The notes: generated by a model from the letters alone, not told the origin. A stretch of DNA of 64,000 bases from Burkholderia sp. S171 (GCF_009766085.1 NZ_LMUF01000030.1:247525-311524); one strand, 5' to 3'. Shown: positions 28,468 through 39,697, counted from the first letter of the stretch. Program-made: numbers and translations.

Positions 28468-29109
28468 TTATTTCAACGGGTTATGGCCGTCTTGGGACGT
28501 GCTGAGAATCCGCTCCACATACCGCGCGATCAAATCGATTTCCAGATTGACCTTCGCGCCGGCCAACAAATGCCGCAATGTCGTCACTTCCACCGTATGC
28601 GGAATGAGGTTGATCGAAAACTCGCAGCCATCGGGCCGGTCGTTCACGGTATTCACCGTCAGGCTCACGCCGTTCACCGTCACGGAACCCTTATAAGCCA
28701 AATACTTGCCGATATCGCGCGACGCGAGAATCCGCAGTTCATGTGACTCGCCGACCGGTGCGAAATGCGTCACTTCACCCAGACCATCCACATGCCCCGA
28801 CACCAGATGCCCGCCCAGCCGATCATGCGCGCGCAGCGCTTTTTCCAGGTTCACATCGCCGGGTTCGGACAAGCCTGCGGTCTTGTTAAGGCTCTCGCGC
28901 GACACATCGACGTCAAACGTCGCCGCCGACTTCTCGATCACGGTCATGCACGCGCCCTGGATCGAGATGCTGTCACCAAGCTCGACATCCGCGAGATCCA
29001 GGCCGCCGGACGCCACCGTGAGGCGCACGCCGGTATCGGCATCCGAGGCTGAATCCAACGGCGTAACCGCTTCAATGCGGCCGACTGCCGCGACAATTCC
29101 TGTGAACAT
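28468..29109 (-). CDS. ribE: riboflavin synthase, alpha chain
   Basis: The 213-residue protein begins MFTGIVAAVGRIEAV and has two lumazine-binding domains (about 1-95 and 97-195), the second with GHVDGLGEV and KGSVTVNGVSLTV. It converts two 6,7-dimethyl-8-ribityllumazine molecules into riboflavin and the pyrimidine precursor. It lies 40 bases after ribD. The expected partners ribBX and ribH are 19.4 kb away on the same strand. Confidence 0.95.
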   Translation of the reverse strand: MFTGIVAAVGRIEAVTPLDSASDADTGVRLTVASGGLDLADVELGDSISIQGACMTVIEKSAATFDVDVSRESLNKTAGLSEPGDVNLEKALRAHDRLGGHLVSGHVDGLGEVTHFAPVGESHELRILASRDIGKYLAYKGSVTVNGVSLTVNTVNDRPDGCEFSINLIPHTVEVTTLRHLLAGAKVNLEIDLIARYVERILSTSQDGHNPLK

Positions 29110-29149
29110 CGTCGAGCTTCCTTAGGTTGTGCGTGTTGTGCGTTGTGCG

Positions 29150-30286
29150 TTAAATAATCGGTTTTGCGTCTGTAGGCGCATCGGTTTTCACCACCGCGAA
29201 GCGCGCCAGAATCCGGAGGTCGTCACCCAGCCGGTCGATCCGATGAAACCGCAAATGCGGCCGGGCATTGAGTGTATCGGGCGGCGTGAAATCGAACATG
29301 CCCGGCGCGTTGCCCAGCAAACTCGGCGCGAGATAGATCAGCAATTCGTCGACGCAACCCTCGCGCAGCAGCGAGCCATTGAGCTTGTGGCCCGCTTCCA
29401 CGTGCAATTCGTTAATGCCGCGATCAGCGAGGACACCCAGCATGGCGGGCAAATCGACCTTGCCGTGCTCGTTCGTCAACGGCGTGAATTCGATGCCGCG
29501 TTCTCGCAGCGCATCAGCTTTCGCGGGGTCTGGCTCAGCGCCGCAAAACACCCACGGCGGCGCGCCTTCCAGTATCCGCGCCGTCAGCGACACGTCCAGC
29601 CGGCTATCAATCAGCACGCGTTGGGGCTGACGCGGCGTGTCGATGGCGCGCACGGTCAGTTGCGGATCGTCCTCCTTCACCGTGCCAATGCCCGTCAGGA
29701 TCGCGCACGCGCGAGCACGCCATGCGTGACCGTCGGCACGCGCCGCTTCGCCGGTGATCCACTGGCTTTCGCCGGTCGGCAAACCCGTGCGTCCATCCAG
29801 CGTAGCCGCAACCTTCATGCGTACCCACGGACGGCGGCGCGTCATGCGCGACACAAAGCCGATGTTCATCTCATATGCTTCGTTGGCCAGCAGGCCGCAG
29901 CGCACATCAATGCCTGCATCGCGGAGAATCGCCAGGCCGCGCCCGGACACCGCCGGATTCGGATCTTCCATTGCGGCGATCACCTTCGCGACCCGCGCGT
30001 CGATCAACGCATGCACGCACGGCGGCGTGCGGCCGAAATGGCTGCATGGTTCGAGCGTGACGTAAGCCGTTGCGCCGCGCGGATCGTGGCCCCGCGCCCG
30101 TGCGTCTTTCAACGCGCGAACTTCGGCGTGATCCTGACCGGCGGGTTGCGTGAAACCTTCGCCGATCACATCGCCGTCCTTCACCAGCACGCAGCCGACG
30201 CGCGGATTCGGCGTCGTCGTGTACATGCCGCGTGCGGCCAGCGCCAGCGCGCGCTCCATGTGCGAGAAATCGGTCTGCGAGAACAT
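29150..30286 (-). CDS. ribD: bifunctional diaminohydroxyphosphoribosylaminopyrimidine deaminase / 5-amino-6-(5-phosphoribosylamino)uracil reductase
   Basis: The 378-residue protein has an N-terminal cytidine-deaminase-like domain (about 1-145) and a C-terminal reductase domain (about 150-370). HAEVRAL with LEPCSHFGRTPPC provides the zinc-binding histidine and cysteines and the catalytic glutamate. The reductase part has VRMKVAATLDGRTGL and ELHVEAGHKLNGSLL; the latter is usually VEGG in RibD. It performs the second and third steps of the pyrimidine branch. It starts 11 bases after hemL. Confidence 0.95.
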   Translation of the reverse strand: MFSQTDFSHMERALALAARGMYTTTPNPRVGCVLVKDGDVIGEGFTQPAGQDHAEVRALKDARARGHDPRGATAYVTLEPCSHFGRTPPCVHALIDARVAKVIAAMEDPNPAVSGRGLAILRDAGIDVRCGLLANEAYEMNIGFVSRMTRRRPWVRMKVAATLDGRTGLPTGESQWITGEAARADGHAWRARACAILTGIGTVKEDDPQLTVRAIDTPRQPQRVLIDSRLDVSLTARILEGAPPWVFCGAEPDPAKADALRERGIEFTPLTNEHGKVDLPAMLGVLADRGINELHVEAGHKLNGSLLREGCVDELLIYLAPSLLGNAPGMFDFTPPDTLNARPHLRFHRIDRLGDDLRILARFAVVKTDAPTDAKPII

Positions 30287-30297
30287 GGCGGCGGCGC

Positions 30298-31581
<1,284 letters not shown>

Positions 31582-31999
31582 GACGGGGCCTGCACTGAAT
31601 GACGGGTTCGGCTGAAGAGGGCTGCGGCCGCTGGCTTCGTTTCAAGCCTGGATCGACGCTGGGATCGGATCTGGCGTGGTCCGCGCGTTGCTCGCGGCTG
31701 CAGGAAATCAAGATGAAATTGTACCGGAGTCGCTTGGCTTCGGCCCGCGACGCTCCGCCCCGGTGCCGCATTCCAAAAAGACGGCCGTGAAGCTTCTGAA
31801 AGCAGGGCGCGTACAATGCAGACTGTTTTAAGGCTCTGTTTAAGCCGTTCGCTTGCACGCCGGACGTGGCCCTTGCGAGGTTTTTTGCATTCGTATCGTG
31901 TTTGTCTCGGGTCGCTTCGGGGTCGTTTCGCCTTTTGTCGTTCGTCATTCGCCCGTCCCGAAAACCGCGCCTTTTTCCTCAAGCCTCCTTTCGCCTCTC
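31582..31999. other. intergenic region between divergent hemL and efflux genes
   Basis: This 418-base stretch separates hemL (leftward) from the efflux transporter gene (rightward) and should carry both promoters. No operator, hairpin or further gene was recognised in it. Confidence 0.45.
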
Positions 32000-33223
32000 A
32001 TGCCCGAAATCATCAAGCGCCGTTCCGATCGCCGACTGATCCTGTTGCTCGGCGCGCTGGCGGCGTGCGGCCCGCTTTCCATCGATATGTATCTGCCGAG
32101 CCTGCCGGCGCTCGCCGCCTCGTTCGGCACGACCGCCGCCGCCGCGCAGATCACGCTGACCAGTTTCATGCTGGGCTTTTCGCTCGGCATGCTCGTGTAC
32201 GGCCCGCTTTCCGACGCCTACGGCCGCCGGCCAGTGCTGCTTGGCGGCATCGTGTTGTACACGCTGGCTAGCGTGGGGTGCGCGCTGTCGTTTTCCATCG
32301 ATTCGCTGGTTATGCTGCGCTTTCTGCAGGCGCTGGGTGCAGGTTCGGCGTCGGTGCTGGCGCGGGCGATTGCACGCGATGCCCACGCGCCGTCGGACGC
32401 GGCCCGTGTGTTGTCGATGCTCGCCATTGTCACGTCGATTGGGCCGTTGCTCGCGCCGCTGATAGGCGGGCAGTTGCTGCTGCTGGGAGGCTGGCGCGCG
32501 GTGTTTGTCACGCTCACGCTGTTCGGCACGCTGTGCGCGGTAACCACGTATTTGCGCGTGCCGGAAACGTGGCCGCGCGAGAAGCGCGCGACTTCAGCTC
32601 TTGGGCGCTCGTTTGCTGCGTACGGCCGTCTTCTCACCGATCCCGTCACGTGGGGCCACACGCTATGCGGCGGCATGGCGTTCGCGTCGATGTTCGCGTA
32701 CATCACCGCGACGCCGTTTGTGTATATCGACTACTTTCATGTGAAGCCGCAGCACTACGGGTTTTTCTTTGGGCTGAACATTATCGGCATCATTAGCTGG
32801 AACGTGGTGAACACGCGCCTGGTCGGGACGCTGGGATCGCTGAAACTGATTTCGATAGCTTCGTTTGTCAGCGTGATCGCGGCGTTGGCGACGGCGTTCG
32901 TGTGTATCACGGGGTTTGGCGGCTTGTGGTCGATCGTCGGCTGCCTGTTTTTCGTAGTCGGCGTCGTGGGGTTGTTATCGGCTAACTGCACGACGGACCT
33001 GATGCATCGATACCCGCACAACGCAGGGGCAGCTGCCGCGGTGTTCGGCGCGGTGCAACTGGCGCTCGGCGCGCTGGCGAGCGTTGCGGTCGGGATGTTC
33101 CACGATGGCACACCGCAGGGCATGGGGATCGTGATCGGGGTGACGGGCGTGCTGACGTTCGTCGGCCGAACGCTGGTGCTGCGTTGGCATGGCACGCCGG
33201 TGCGCGCTGCTCGCGCAGGATGA
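32000..33223 (+). CDS. Bcr/CflA-family multidrug efflux MFS transporter
   Basis: The 407-residue protein is a major facilitator with about 12 membrane segments. GPLSIDMYLPSLPAL in the first segment is the hallmark of the Bcr/CflA drug-proton antiporters. The motif YGPLSDAYGRRPVLL after segment 2 is the MFS motif A, and ALGAGSASVLARAIARD follows segment 4. Members export compounds such as bicyclomycin, sulphonamides or chloramphenicol; this one's substrate is unknown. The ATG at 32000 starts just before the cytoplasmic N terminus. A longer reading upstream lacks support. Confidence 0.9.
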   Translation: MPEIIKRRSDRRLILLLGALAACGPLSIDMYLPSLPALAASFGTTAAAAQITLTSFMLGFSLGMLVYGPLSDAYGRRPVLLGGIVLYTLASVGCALSFSIDSLVMLRFLQALGAGSASVLARAIARDAHAPSDAARVLSMLAIVTSIGPLLAPLIGGQLLLLGGWRAVFVTLTLFGTLCAVTTYLRVPETWPREKRATSALGRSFAAYGRLLTDPVTWGHTLCGGMAFASMFAYITATPFVYIDYFHVKPQHYGFFFGLNIIGIISWNVVNTRLVGTLGSLKLISIASFVSVIAALATAFVCITGFGGLWSIVGCLFFVVGVVGLLSANCTTDLMHRYPHNAGAAAAVFGAVQLALGALASVAVGMFHDGTPQGMGIVIGVTGVLTFVGRTLVLRWHGTPVRAARAG

Positions 33224-33310
33224 TTGTTGGGCGCACTCTCGCGCTAGTCTGAACAGCCGCTTGCGAGAAACCGAGCGCGTTGCCATGTCAGCCGCGCGCT
33301 CGGAAAAACG

Positions 33311-35458
33311 TCACTCGCCGCCGACCATCTTCTGCAAGAAAGCGAACGCAGTCGCCTCCACCCGGGCGATGCTTTCCGCCTCCACACCCGCGCCGTGACC
33401 CCCGTCGCGGTTCTCCAGATACCACACGCGGTCATGTCCCTGCGCCTGCATCCGGGCGGCCATCTTGCGGGCGTGGCCCGGATGCACGCGGTCATCGGTC
33501 GCCGATGACGTGAACATCGCCGGCGGATAAACCACGTCGGCTTTGACGTTTTGATACGGTGAGTACGTCATCAGGAAGCGCAGGTCGCGGTCGTCTGCGG
33601 GGTCGCCGTATTCATCGATCCATGAGGCGCCTTGCAGCAGTAAATGAAAACGCGCCATGTCGAGCAAGGGCACCTCGGATAACACCGCGCCGAACAATTC
33701 CGGTCGCTGGACCAGCATGACGCCGGTCAGCAAGCCGCCATTGCTGCCACCGCGAACAGCGAGTTGTTTCGATGTCGTCACACCTGACGCCACCAATGCT
33801 TCGGCAACTGCGATGAAGTCATCGAACGCGACCTGGCGCTTTTCACGCTGCGCCGCCTGATGCCACTCCGGCCCGAACTCGCCGCCGCCACGAATGTTCG
33901 CGACGGCGTACAACCCACCGCTTTCGAGCCACGCGATGCCGGTGGTTGCGTCGTAATGCGGATCGAGCGCCACTTCGAAACCGCCGTAGCCATAGAGCAG
34001 GCAGGGCGCTGATTGATGACCTTTCACGTTCGCTTCACGACCGATCAGCCAATACGGAATAGCGACGCCATCGGTTGATATCGCGTGACGACGCTCAGCA
34101 ATGAGGCCGGTGGAGTCGAACTGAGCGGGAAGGCGGGCGAGCAGTTGCCATTCGCTGTCCGGTTGCGCGAAGTCGGCGTAGTAAAGCGACGGCGGCGTGA
34201 GGAAATGTTCGACGTGAACGAGCACGGTGTCGTCGCGTTCGCTGTCGATGGAATCTACGTACGACTGGCTCGCCGCCGGCAGCGCGAAATGACGACGCGT
34301 CCATTCGCCTTCGAGATCGGCCGGAGGGCCAAGCAATTCCACGCGTGGCGAACCATCGTCCATTTGCGACACCACCAGCCAGTGCTTCGTGAAGTCGATA
34401 TCGGCGAGAACGGTTCGGCCTGACGGCGTGAACAGCACGGTGAAATTGCGCGCGCCTTTCAGGAAGGCATCGCGGCGAATGACGAGCAGCGAACCGCTCG
34501 CGTAGGCCGTTGCGCCCGATGTTGCACTTGCTTCGTAGGGCTCGCGTGGCGTGACGAACAGCCAGCCGTTCCAATGCTCCAGTTCTGCGTGCAGCGGGAC
34601 ATCGTATTGCTGCCACTCGCCGGTGGTTTCATCGAGCCAGTATTGGAGCGTCTCGAAGAAGGACGTCGCGCGCGAAGCAAGATGCAGCTTTTCGAGCTGA
34701 TCGTAATCCACGCCCGCCGAGACATCGCGACGCTTGCCTTCGAAGACTACGGGGGCATCGGCCAGCTTCGTGCCGCGCTTCCATTTGCGCGCCTGGCGCG
34801 GGAAACCGGACGTGGTCAGCGCAGGCTTTTTACTGTACGCGCTATCGTCCCAGCCGACATACACCGTGTCGAGATCAATCCACGAGATGCCGTGCTTGCC
34901 AACGTCGGGGAGCGTGAAACCGTCTTCCACGAAGCGCTGCGTTTCGATGTCGAATTCACGGACCATGCATGCGTCCGAGCCGCCCGGCGACAAGCTCACC
35001 AGTGCCCGGTCCCAGGTCGGATAGAGCATGTCGAAGTCGTGCAGCGCCCAGCGGATGCCGTCTTTGGCGGCGCTCGTGTTCAAGTCGATCTGGTCGACGT
35101 CCAGGATGGTTTGCCATTCGGGCTTGCCTGCGAGCCATTTCTGCCAGGGCGTGCGCCGAACGATCCCGAGCGGATGAGTCTCGTCCTGCCACGTGTTATA
35201 GCCCCAGTCGTCATAGCGCGAGCAGGAAACAATGCGCTCCTGTGACGTGTAAGCGGTTTTCAGGCGTGCGGTCAGTGCATCGGTTTGCGCCGTTTTACCA
35301 AATGTGGCGGTCGTGCGGGCGTTTTGCGCATCGACCCACGAGTCGACACGGGCATCGTCAAGCGCTTCGAGTTCAATGAATGGATCCTCGTGGCTGGACT
35401 TTTTCGGCGTGGAAACCCACGCGAGGTCAGGATGGTCGTCGAGGAAGGTTTGCGTCAT
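33311..35458 (-). CDS. prolyl oligopeptidase family serine peptidase (S9)
   Basis: The 715-residue protein has an N-terminal beta-propeller (about 70-420) and a C-terminal alpha/beta hydrolase domain (about 440-715). The nucleophile serine is in RGGSNGGLLTG, the acid in SATDDRVHPGHA and the histidine in NRDGGHGAG, giving the full S9 triad. Such enzymes cut short peptides after proline or a related residue. There is no signal peptide, so it is probably cytosolic. ATG 35458 (MTQTFLDDHPDL) is the natural start; the open frame continues upstream to 36601 but there it overlaps the glycosyltransferase-like gene on the other strand. Confidence 0.9.
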   Translation of the reverse strand: MTQTFLDDHPDLAWVSTPKKSSHEDPFIELEALDDARVDSWVDAQNARTTATFGKTAQTDALTARLKTAYTSQERIVSCSRYDDWGYNTWQDETHPLGIVRRTPWQKWLAGKPEWQTILDVDQIDLNTSAAKDGIRWALHDFDMLYPTWDRALVSLSPGGSDACMVREFDIETQRFVEDGFTLPDVGKHGISWIDLDTVYVGWDDSAYSKKPALTTSGFPRQARKWKRGTKLADAPVVFEGKRRDVSAGVDYDQLEKLHLASRATSFFETLQYWLDETTGEWQQYDVPLHAELEHWNGWLFVTPREPYEASATSGATAYASGSLLVIRRDAFLKGARNFTVLFTPSGRTVLADIDFTKHWLVVSQMDDGSPRVELLGPPADLEGEWTRRHFALPAASQSYVDSIDSERDDTVLVHVEHFLTPPSLYYADFAQPDSEWQLLARLPAQFDSTGLIAERRHAISTDGVAIPYWLIGREANVKGHQSAPCLLYGYGGFEVALDPHYDATTGIAWLESGGLYAVANIRGGGEFGPEWHQAAQREKRQVAFDDFIAVAEALVASGVTTSKQLAVRGGSNGGLLTGVMLVQRPELFGAVLSEVPLLDMARFHLLLQGASWIDEYGDPADDRDLRFLMTYSPYQNVKADVVYPPAMFTSSATDDRVHPGHARKMAARMQAQGHDRVWYLENRDGGHGAGVEAESIARVEATAFAFLQKMVGGE

Positions 35459-35722
35459 GTCGGGAGTGTCTGCGAAGCGGCAACGCGCAGCATGCCAGCG
35501 CCGCCGATATTGTCGGTGAACAGGGATTGTGCCTGTTCGACGCAAGGGACGTGCGGCGCTGTCGATGACCGTAGCCTGCAACCTGGGCCTAGGCCGACTT
35601 CGAACGCACAGTTTTTCGAGATGATTTATTCGGCTAGGATGCCGTTCCGCTCGCTCCAACAGGTTCCGAAAGGTATCAAAACTGAACGGGATAAGGCGCA
35701 TGAAGGCCCGGCACGCAGGGCC

Positions 35723-36568
35723 ATGGATTTCACCGTTTCCGGAGCTACCTTGACTACCGATGTAAAGATTCCCGCCAATGTATTTGTGGCCACACCCAGT
35801 TACGGCGGCGTAGTGACCACCAGCTATGTCCAGGGGCTGCTCGATCTGTACGACGCCTCCGACCGGCACGAATTCGGTCTCAGGATAAATTTCAACAGCT
35901 TCGACAGCCTGATCACACGTGCTCGCAATACGATGGTGGCGGAATATCTCGCGGACGATCGGTTTACGCATCTGATGTGGATCGACGGCGATATCGGTTT
36001 CAAGGGTTCCGATGTCGTTCGGCTGCTTCTGGCGGATCGTCCATTGGTGGCAGGCGTCTATCCGCTCAAAACTGATGGCTGGCCGTCGGAGGGCTTGCTG
36101 GAAGCCTTGCCGGCCGGCACGACGAAGGCCGATTTTCGCGAGCGCTTCGCCCGTTATCCAGCCACCGCGGCCGCGGGTGAACTGGAACCTGATGAAGACG
36201 GTTTTCTCGATGTCATCGACGCCCCAACAGGATTTATGCTGATCAAGCGTGAGGTGTTTTTGAATCTCGCGATCAGCTTTCCCGAGCTTCGCTACCAACC
36301 TGACCTGATCGGCCGGCCGGAACACACCGCAGGGAAAATGGCTGGGCTTCACTACGCGTTTTTCGATACGATGATCGACCCGCAAAAAGGCACCTATCTC
36401 TCTGAGGACTATGCGTTCTGCCGGCGGTGCGCGGCGATCGGCATTACGCCCGCAATCGATACGAAGTCGAATCTGAGCCATCAAGGTTCGGCCATGTTCG
36501 AGGGCGATCTGGGCCGGAGCCTGGAGCGCCAGCGCGCTGAGCTTCATGCGCGCGGGGCAGGGCGGTAA
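35723..36568 (+). CDS. glycosyltransferase-like protein with GT-A fold features
   Basis: The protein (281 residues from this ATG) starts with NVFVATPSYGGVVTTSYVQGLL and has SLITRARNTMVAEYL, followed by LMWIDGDIGF, a DxD-like metal-nucleotide motif. This pattern resembles small GT-A glycosyltransferases of bacterial and phage origin. The later DAPTGFMLIKREVF and LSEDYAFCRR stretches would fit the acceptor-side ED motif. Substrates are unknown. The start is uncertain: ATGs at 35621 and 35639 and a TTG just inside are alternatives. It is divergent from the S9 peptidase gene and ends before a terminator. Confidence 0.7.
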   Translation: MDFTVSGATLTTDVKIPANVFVATPSYGGVVTTSYVQGLLDLYDASDRHEFGLRINFNSFDSLITRARNTMVAEYLADDRFTHLMWIDGDIGFKGSDVVRLLLADRPLVAGVYPLKTDGWPSEGLLEALPAGTTKADFRERFARYPATAAAGELEPDEDGFLDVIDAPTGFMLIKREVFLNLAISFPELRYQPDLIGRPEHTAGKMAGLHYAFFDTMIDPQKGTYLSEDYAFCRRCAAIGITPAIDTKSNLSHQGSAMFEGDLGRSLERQRAELHARGAGR

Positions 36569-36621
36569 GCAGTCGGCAACACTCAGTAAGCAAGTGCGCA
36601 TGCTAAACGCCCAAAACAGAA

Positions 36622-36653
36622 AAGCCGCGCACCCCTTCGGGCGCGCGGCTTTC
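36622..36653 (+). terminator. terminator between convergent genes
   Basis: AAAGCCGCGC pairs with GCGCGGCTTT to give a 10-bp G+C-rich stem, with a further CCC/GGG pairing around a short loop. It sits between the convergent glycosyltransferase-like gene and the sugar ABC ATPase gene and can serve both strands. Confidence 0.8.
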
Positions 36654-36672
36654 TAATTCAGAGCGCTTGACC

Positions 36673-37791
36673 TCAAGCCAACCGTTCTTCGCTCTTCGAA
36701 TCAAACAACACCGCCTTCGATACATCGAACAACAGCGTCATGTTCGTCAGCGGTTGCGGGTTGCTCGCCGGGTGCACGCGGCTCACGACGCGCTTGCCGT
36801 TCACCTGCGTGAACACCAGCGTATCCGGGCCCGTCGGTTCGATCACATCGATCTTCACCTCAATAGGCTGCAACCGCGCGTCTTCCACGTTATGCGCGCT
36901 GCGGGCATCCGTGATCCGCTCCGGCCGCAGCCCAAGAATCACGTTCTGGCCAATCTTGCCGCGGACCGCAGCCGCATCGAACGGCAGGTTCAGCACGGTG
37001 CGCGTCACGCCGGTATCGACCTCAAGCCCGATACCCGACCCAGCCTCGACCAGCTTGCCATCGATAAAATTCATCGGCGGCGCGCCGATGAAACCCGCCA
37101 CGAACAAGTTCGCCGGCGAATCATAGATATCCTGCGGTGCGCCGAACTGCTGCACCACGCCATCCTTCATCACCGCGATCCGGTCGCCCAGCGTCATGGC
37201 TTCAATCTGATCGTGCGTCACATACACAATCGTCGTACCCAGACGCTGATGCAGCAGCTTGATCTCCGACCGCATCTCGATCCGCAGCTTCGCATCCAGG
37301 TTCGACAACGGCTCATCGAACAGGAACATCACCGGATCGCGCGCCAGAGCACGCCCCATGGCCACGCGCTGACGCTGACCACCCGACAACTGGCCAGGCT
37401 TCCGATCGAGCAAATGCTGGATCTGCAGCGTGTCCGATACGCGCGTCACAATCGCCTTCTGCTCGTCCTTCGGCACCTTGCGGATGTTCAGCCCGAACGA
37501 GATGTTCTCGCGCACCGTCATGGACGGATACAGCGCGTACGACTGGAACACCATCGCAATGTCGCGATCCTTCGGCGAGAGGTTGTTCACCGTCTTGCCG
37601 TCGATCATGATGTCGCCCTTGGTGACCGTTTCCAGCCCGGCGATCATATTGAGCAACGTGGACTTGCCGCAGCCCGAACCGCCCACGAGGATCAGGAACT
37701 GACCATCCTCGATGTCGATGTTCACGCCCTTCAGAACGGGAACGCCGTTCGCGTAAGTCTTGTACACGTCGCGGATTGAAAGGCTTGCCAT
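36673..37791 (-). CDS. gtsD: glucose/sugar ABC transporter ATP-binding protein (MalK/UgpC type)
   Basis: The 372-residue protein has an ABC ATPase domain (about 1-235) and a C-terminal TOBE/MOP regulatory domain (about 240-370), as in MalK and UgpC. Walker A is GGSGCGKST, the signature is LSGGQRQRVAMGRALARDP and Walker B is MFLFDEPLSNLDA. It powers uptake by the two permeases upstream. The cluster faces zwf-pgl-glk, so the substrate is probably glucose, as for the pseudomonad GtsABCD system; this is inferred from context. It is the last gene of the leftward operon. Confidence 0.88.
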   Translation of the reverse strand: MASLSIRDVYKTYANGVPVLKGVNIDIEDGQFLILVGGSGCGKSTLLNMIAGLETVTKGDIMIDGKTVNNLSPKDRDIAMVFQSYALYPSMTVRENISFGLNIRKVPKDEQKAIVTRVSDTLQIQHLLDRKPGQLSGGQRQRVAMGRALARDPVMFLFDEPLSNLDAKLRIEMRSEIKLLHQRLGTTIVYVTHDQIEAMTLGDRIAVMKDGVVQQFGAPQDIYDSPANLFVAGFIGAPPMNFIDGKLVEAGSGIGLEVDTGVTRTVLNLPFDAAAVRGKIGQNVILGLRPERITDARSAHNVEDARLQPIEVKIDVIEPTGPDTLVFTQVNGKRVVSRVHPASNPQPLTNMTLLFDVSKAVLFDSKSEERLA

Positions 37792-37905
37792 GCTATGAAT
37801 CCTTTAATGTCTCTGCGCTGAATTTCATCGCGCACATCAGTTGATCTTCTACCGCGAGCGCCGTTCAGCAACTGAACGCGCCCCGCGGGAATTCAGCCCC
37901 GGAAA

Positions 37906-38763
37906 TCAGCCCTTCACCGCGCCCGCTGTCAGGCCGCGCACGAAGAACCGGCCGGCGACCATGTAGACGAGCAGGGTGGGCAGGGCGGCAATGATCGCAG
38001 CAGCCATGTCGACGTTGTATTCCTTCACGCCCGTCGATGTGTTGACCAGGTTGTTCAGGGCGACGGTGATCGGCATTGAATCGACGCCGGAGAACACGAT
38101 CCCGAACAGGAAGTCGTTCCAGATCTGCGTGAATTGCCAAATCAGGCACACCATGAAAATTGGCAGCGATACCGGCAGCAGGATCTTCGTGAAGATGGTG
38201 AAGAAACCCGCACCGTCAATACGCGCCGCCTTCACCAGCTCCGCCGGAATACTCACGTAGAAGTTGCGGAAGAACATGGTGGTGAACGCAATACCGTAGA
38301 CCACGTGCACGAGCACAAGACCGGCCGTGGTGTTAGCGAGTCCCAACATGCCTTGCAAACGCGCCATCGGCAAAAGGATGGCCTGGAACGGGATGAAACA
38401 ACCGACCAGCAGCATGGTGAACACGGCATCGGCACCACGGAAGCGCCAATGCGTGAGCACGTAACCGTTGAACGCGCCGACTATCGACGAGATCAGCACG
38501 GCCGGGATCACCATGCGCACGGAGTTCATGAAGAACGGTTCCATGCCGTCGCAACGCACGCCGGTACACGATTGCGACCACGCCTTGACCCAAGGCGCGA
38601 ACGTGAACGAGGTAGGCGGCGTGAGCAGGTTGCCGGTGCGCAACTGGTCGAGGTCCTTGAAGGACGTCGAGAGCATCACGTAGATCGGGAACAGGAAGTA
38701 CAGGGCAAACAGAATCAGCGCCGCATAGATGACGGCGCGGCTGATCGTCATCTTAGATTCCAT
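37906..38763 (-). CDS. gtsC: glucose/sugar ABC transporter permease (MalG-like)
   Basis: The 285-residue permease has six predicted membrane segments. The EAA-like loop, ELVKAARIDGAGFFTIFTKILLP, is the coupling site for the ATPase. ATG 38763 is favoured by AGGAG nine bases upstream; it overlaps the gtsB end by 11 bases, which suggests coupled translation. A gap of 114 bases separates it from the ATPase gene. Confidence 0.87.
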   Translation of the reverse strand: MESKMTISRAVIYAALILFALYFLFPIYVMLSTSFKDLDQLRTGNLLTPPTSFTFAPWVKAWSQSCTGVRCDGMEPFFMNSVRMVIPAVLISSIVGAFNGYVLTHWRFRGADAVFTMLLVGCFIPFQAILLPMARLQGMLGLANTTAGLVLVHVVYGIAFTTMFFRNFYVSIPAELVKAARIDGAGFFTIFTKILLPVSLPIFMVCLIWQFTQIWNDFLFGIVFSGVDSMPITVALNNLVNTSTGVKEYNVDMAAAIIAALPTLLVYMVAGRFFVRGLTAGAVKG

Positions 38764-39697
38764 TGCGCGTGCTCCTCGATTCCAGATACATGAGCGGCAC
38801 CAGCACGGCGACAACAGTAGCAAGCATCATCATCGACGACGCGGCGCCCAGGCCCAACTGCCCGCGGTTAAACGAAAACGTGTACATGAACATGGCCGGC
38901 AGCGACGACGACGTGCCCGGACCGCCCGCGGTCAACGCAACCACGAGGTCGAAGGTCTTGATGGTGATGTGGCAGAGAATCAGCAGCACGGAGAAGAACA
39001 CCGGCCGCATGCTCGGAATGACGATACTGCGATAGATCCGCGGCAAGGAAGCGCCGTCCATCTGCGCTGCCTTGAAGATCTCTGCATCCACGCCACGCAA
39101 ACCGGCGAGGAACAGCGCCATCACGAAACCGGTGGATTGCCACACGGCCGCGATCACGATGCAGAAGATCGCCTTGTCGGGGTTGCCTAGCCAGTCGAAC
39201 GAAAAGCTCGTCCAGCCCCAGTCGTGGAAAATCTTTTCCAGTCCGAGTCCCGGATTCAGGATCCACTGCCACGCAGTGCCTGTCACGATGAACGACAACG
39301 CCATCGGATAAAGGAAAATCGCGCGCAACGCACCTTCATTACGGATCTTCTGGTCGAGCAAGATGGCCAGGAACAGCCCGAGCCCCACGCAGATTGCGAT
39401 GAACGGAATGCCGAACCATCCAAGGTTCGCAGCGGACGTCCACCAGACGTCATTCGAGAACAACTCGGTGTAGCGCTGGAAGCCGGTAAATTCATAACGC
39501 GGCATCAATCGCGAATTGGTCAGCGAAAGCCAGCCGGTGATCAGGATAAAGCCGTACACGAACACCAGTGCAATCAGCACGCTTGGCGCGAGTACGAGCT
39601 TCGGAATGTATGTATCGGCAAGCGCCGCCAGAGGCGACGTGCGGCGAGGCGGGGTGCGCGATGTCTTGCTCGCGATACCGCTAGGGGAGGCAGCCAC
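38753..39697 (-). CDS. gtsB: glucose/sugar ABC transporter permease (MalF-like)
   Basis: The 314-residue permease has a polar N terminus of about 30 residues and six or more membrane segments. Its EAA-like loop reads EIFKAAQMDGASLPRIYRSIVIPSM, in two parts of fewer than 20 residues each: EIFKAAQMDGAS and YRSIVIPSM. It pairs with GtsC to form the channel. The start is GTG at 39697, supported by AGGAG eight bases upstream. It follows the binding-protein gene after a 142-base gap containing a strong hairpin. Confidence 0.87.
   Translation of the reverse strand: MAASPSGIASKTSRTPPRRTSPLAALADTYIPKLVLAPSVLIALVFVYGFILITGWLSLTNSRLMPRYEFTGFQRYTELFSNDVWWTSAANLGWFGIPFIAICVGLGLFLAILLDQKIRNEGALRAIFLYPMALSFIVTGTAWQWILNPGLGLEKIFHDWGWTSFSFDWLGNPDKAIFCIVIAAVWQSTGFVMALFLAGLRGVDAEIFKAAQMDGASLPRIYRSIVIPSMRPVFFSVLLILCHITIKTFDLVVALTAGGPGTSSSLPAMFMYTFSFNRGQLGLGAASSMMMLATVVAVLVPLMYLESRSTRNGI

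Noticed and set aside
35459..36601. N-terminal extension of the S9 peptidase frame
   Set aside because: Its overlap with the glycosyltransferase-like gene and the natural peptidase start at 35458 make the extension unlikely.
36667..37779. Long open frame antisense to the MalK-type ATPase gene
   Set aside because: It is a shadow of a certain ABC ATPase gene and encodes only a His/Arg-rich composition without a recognised domain.
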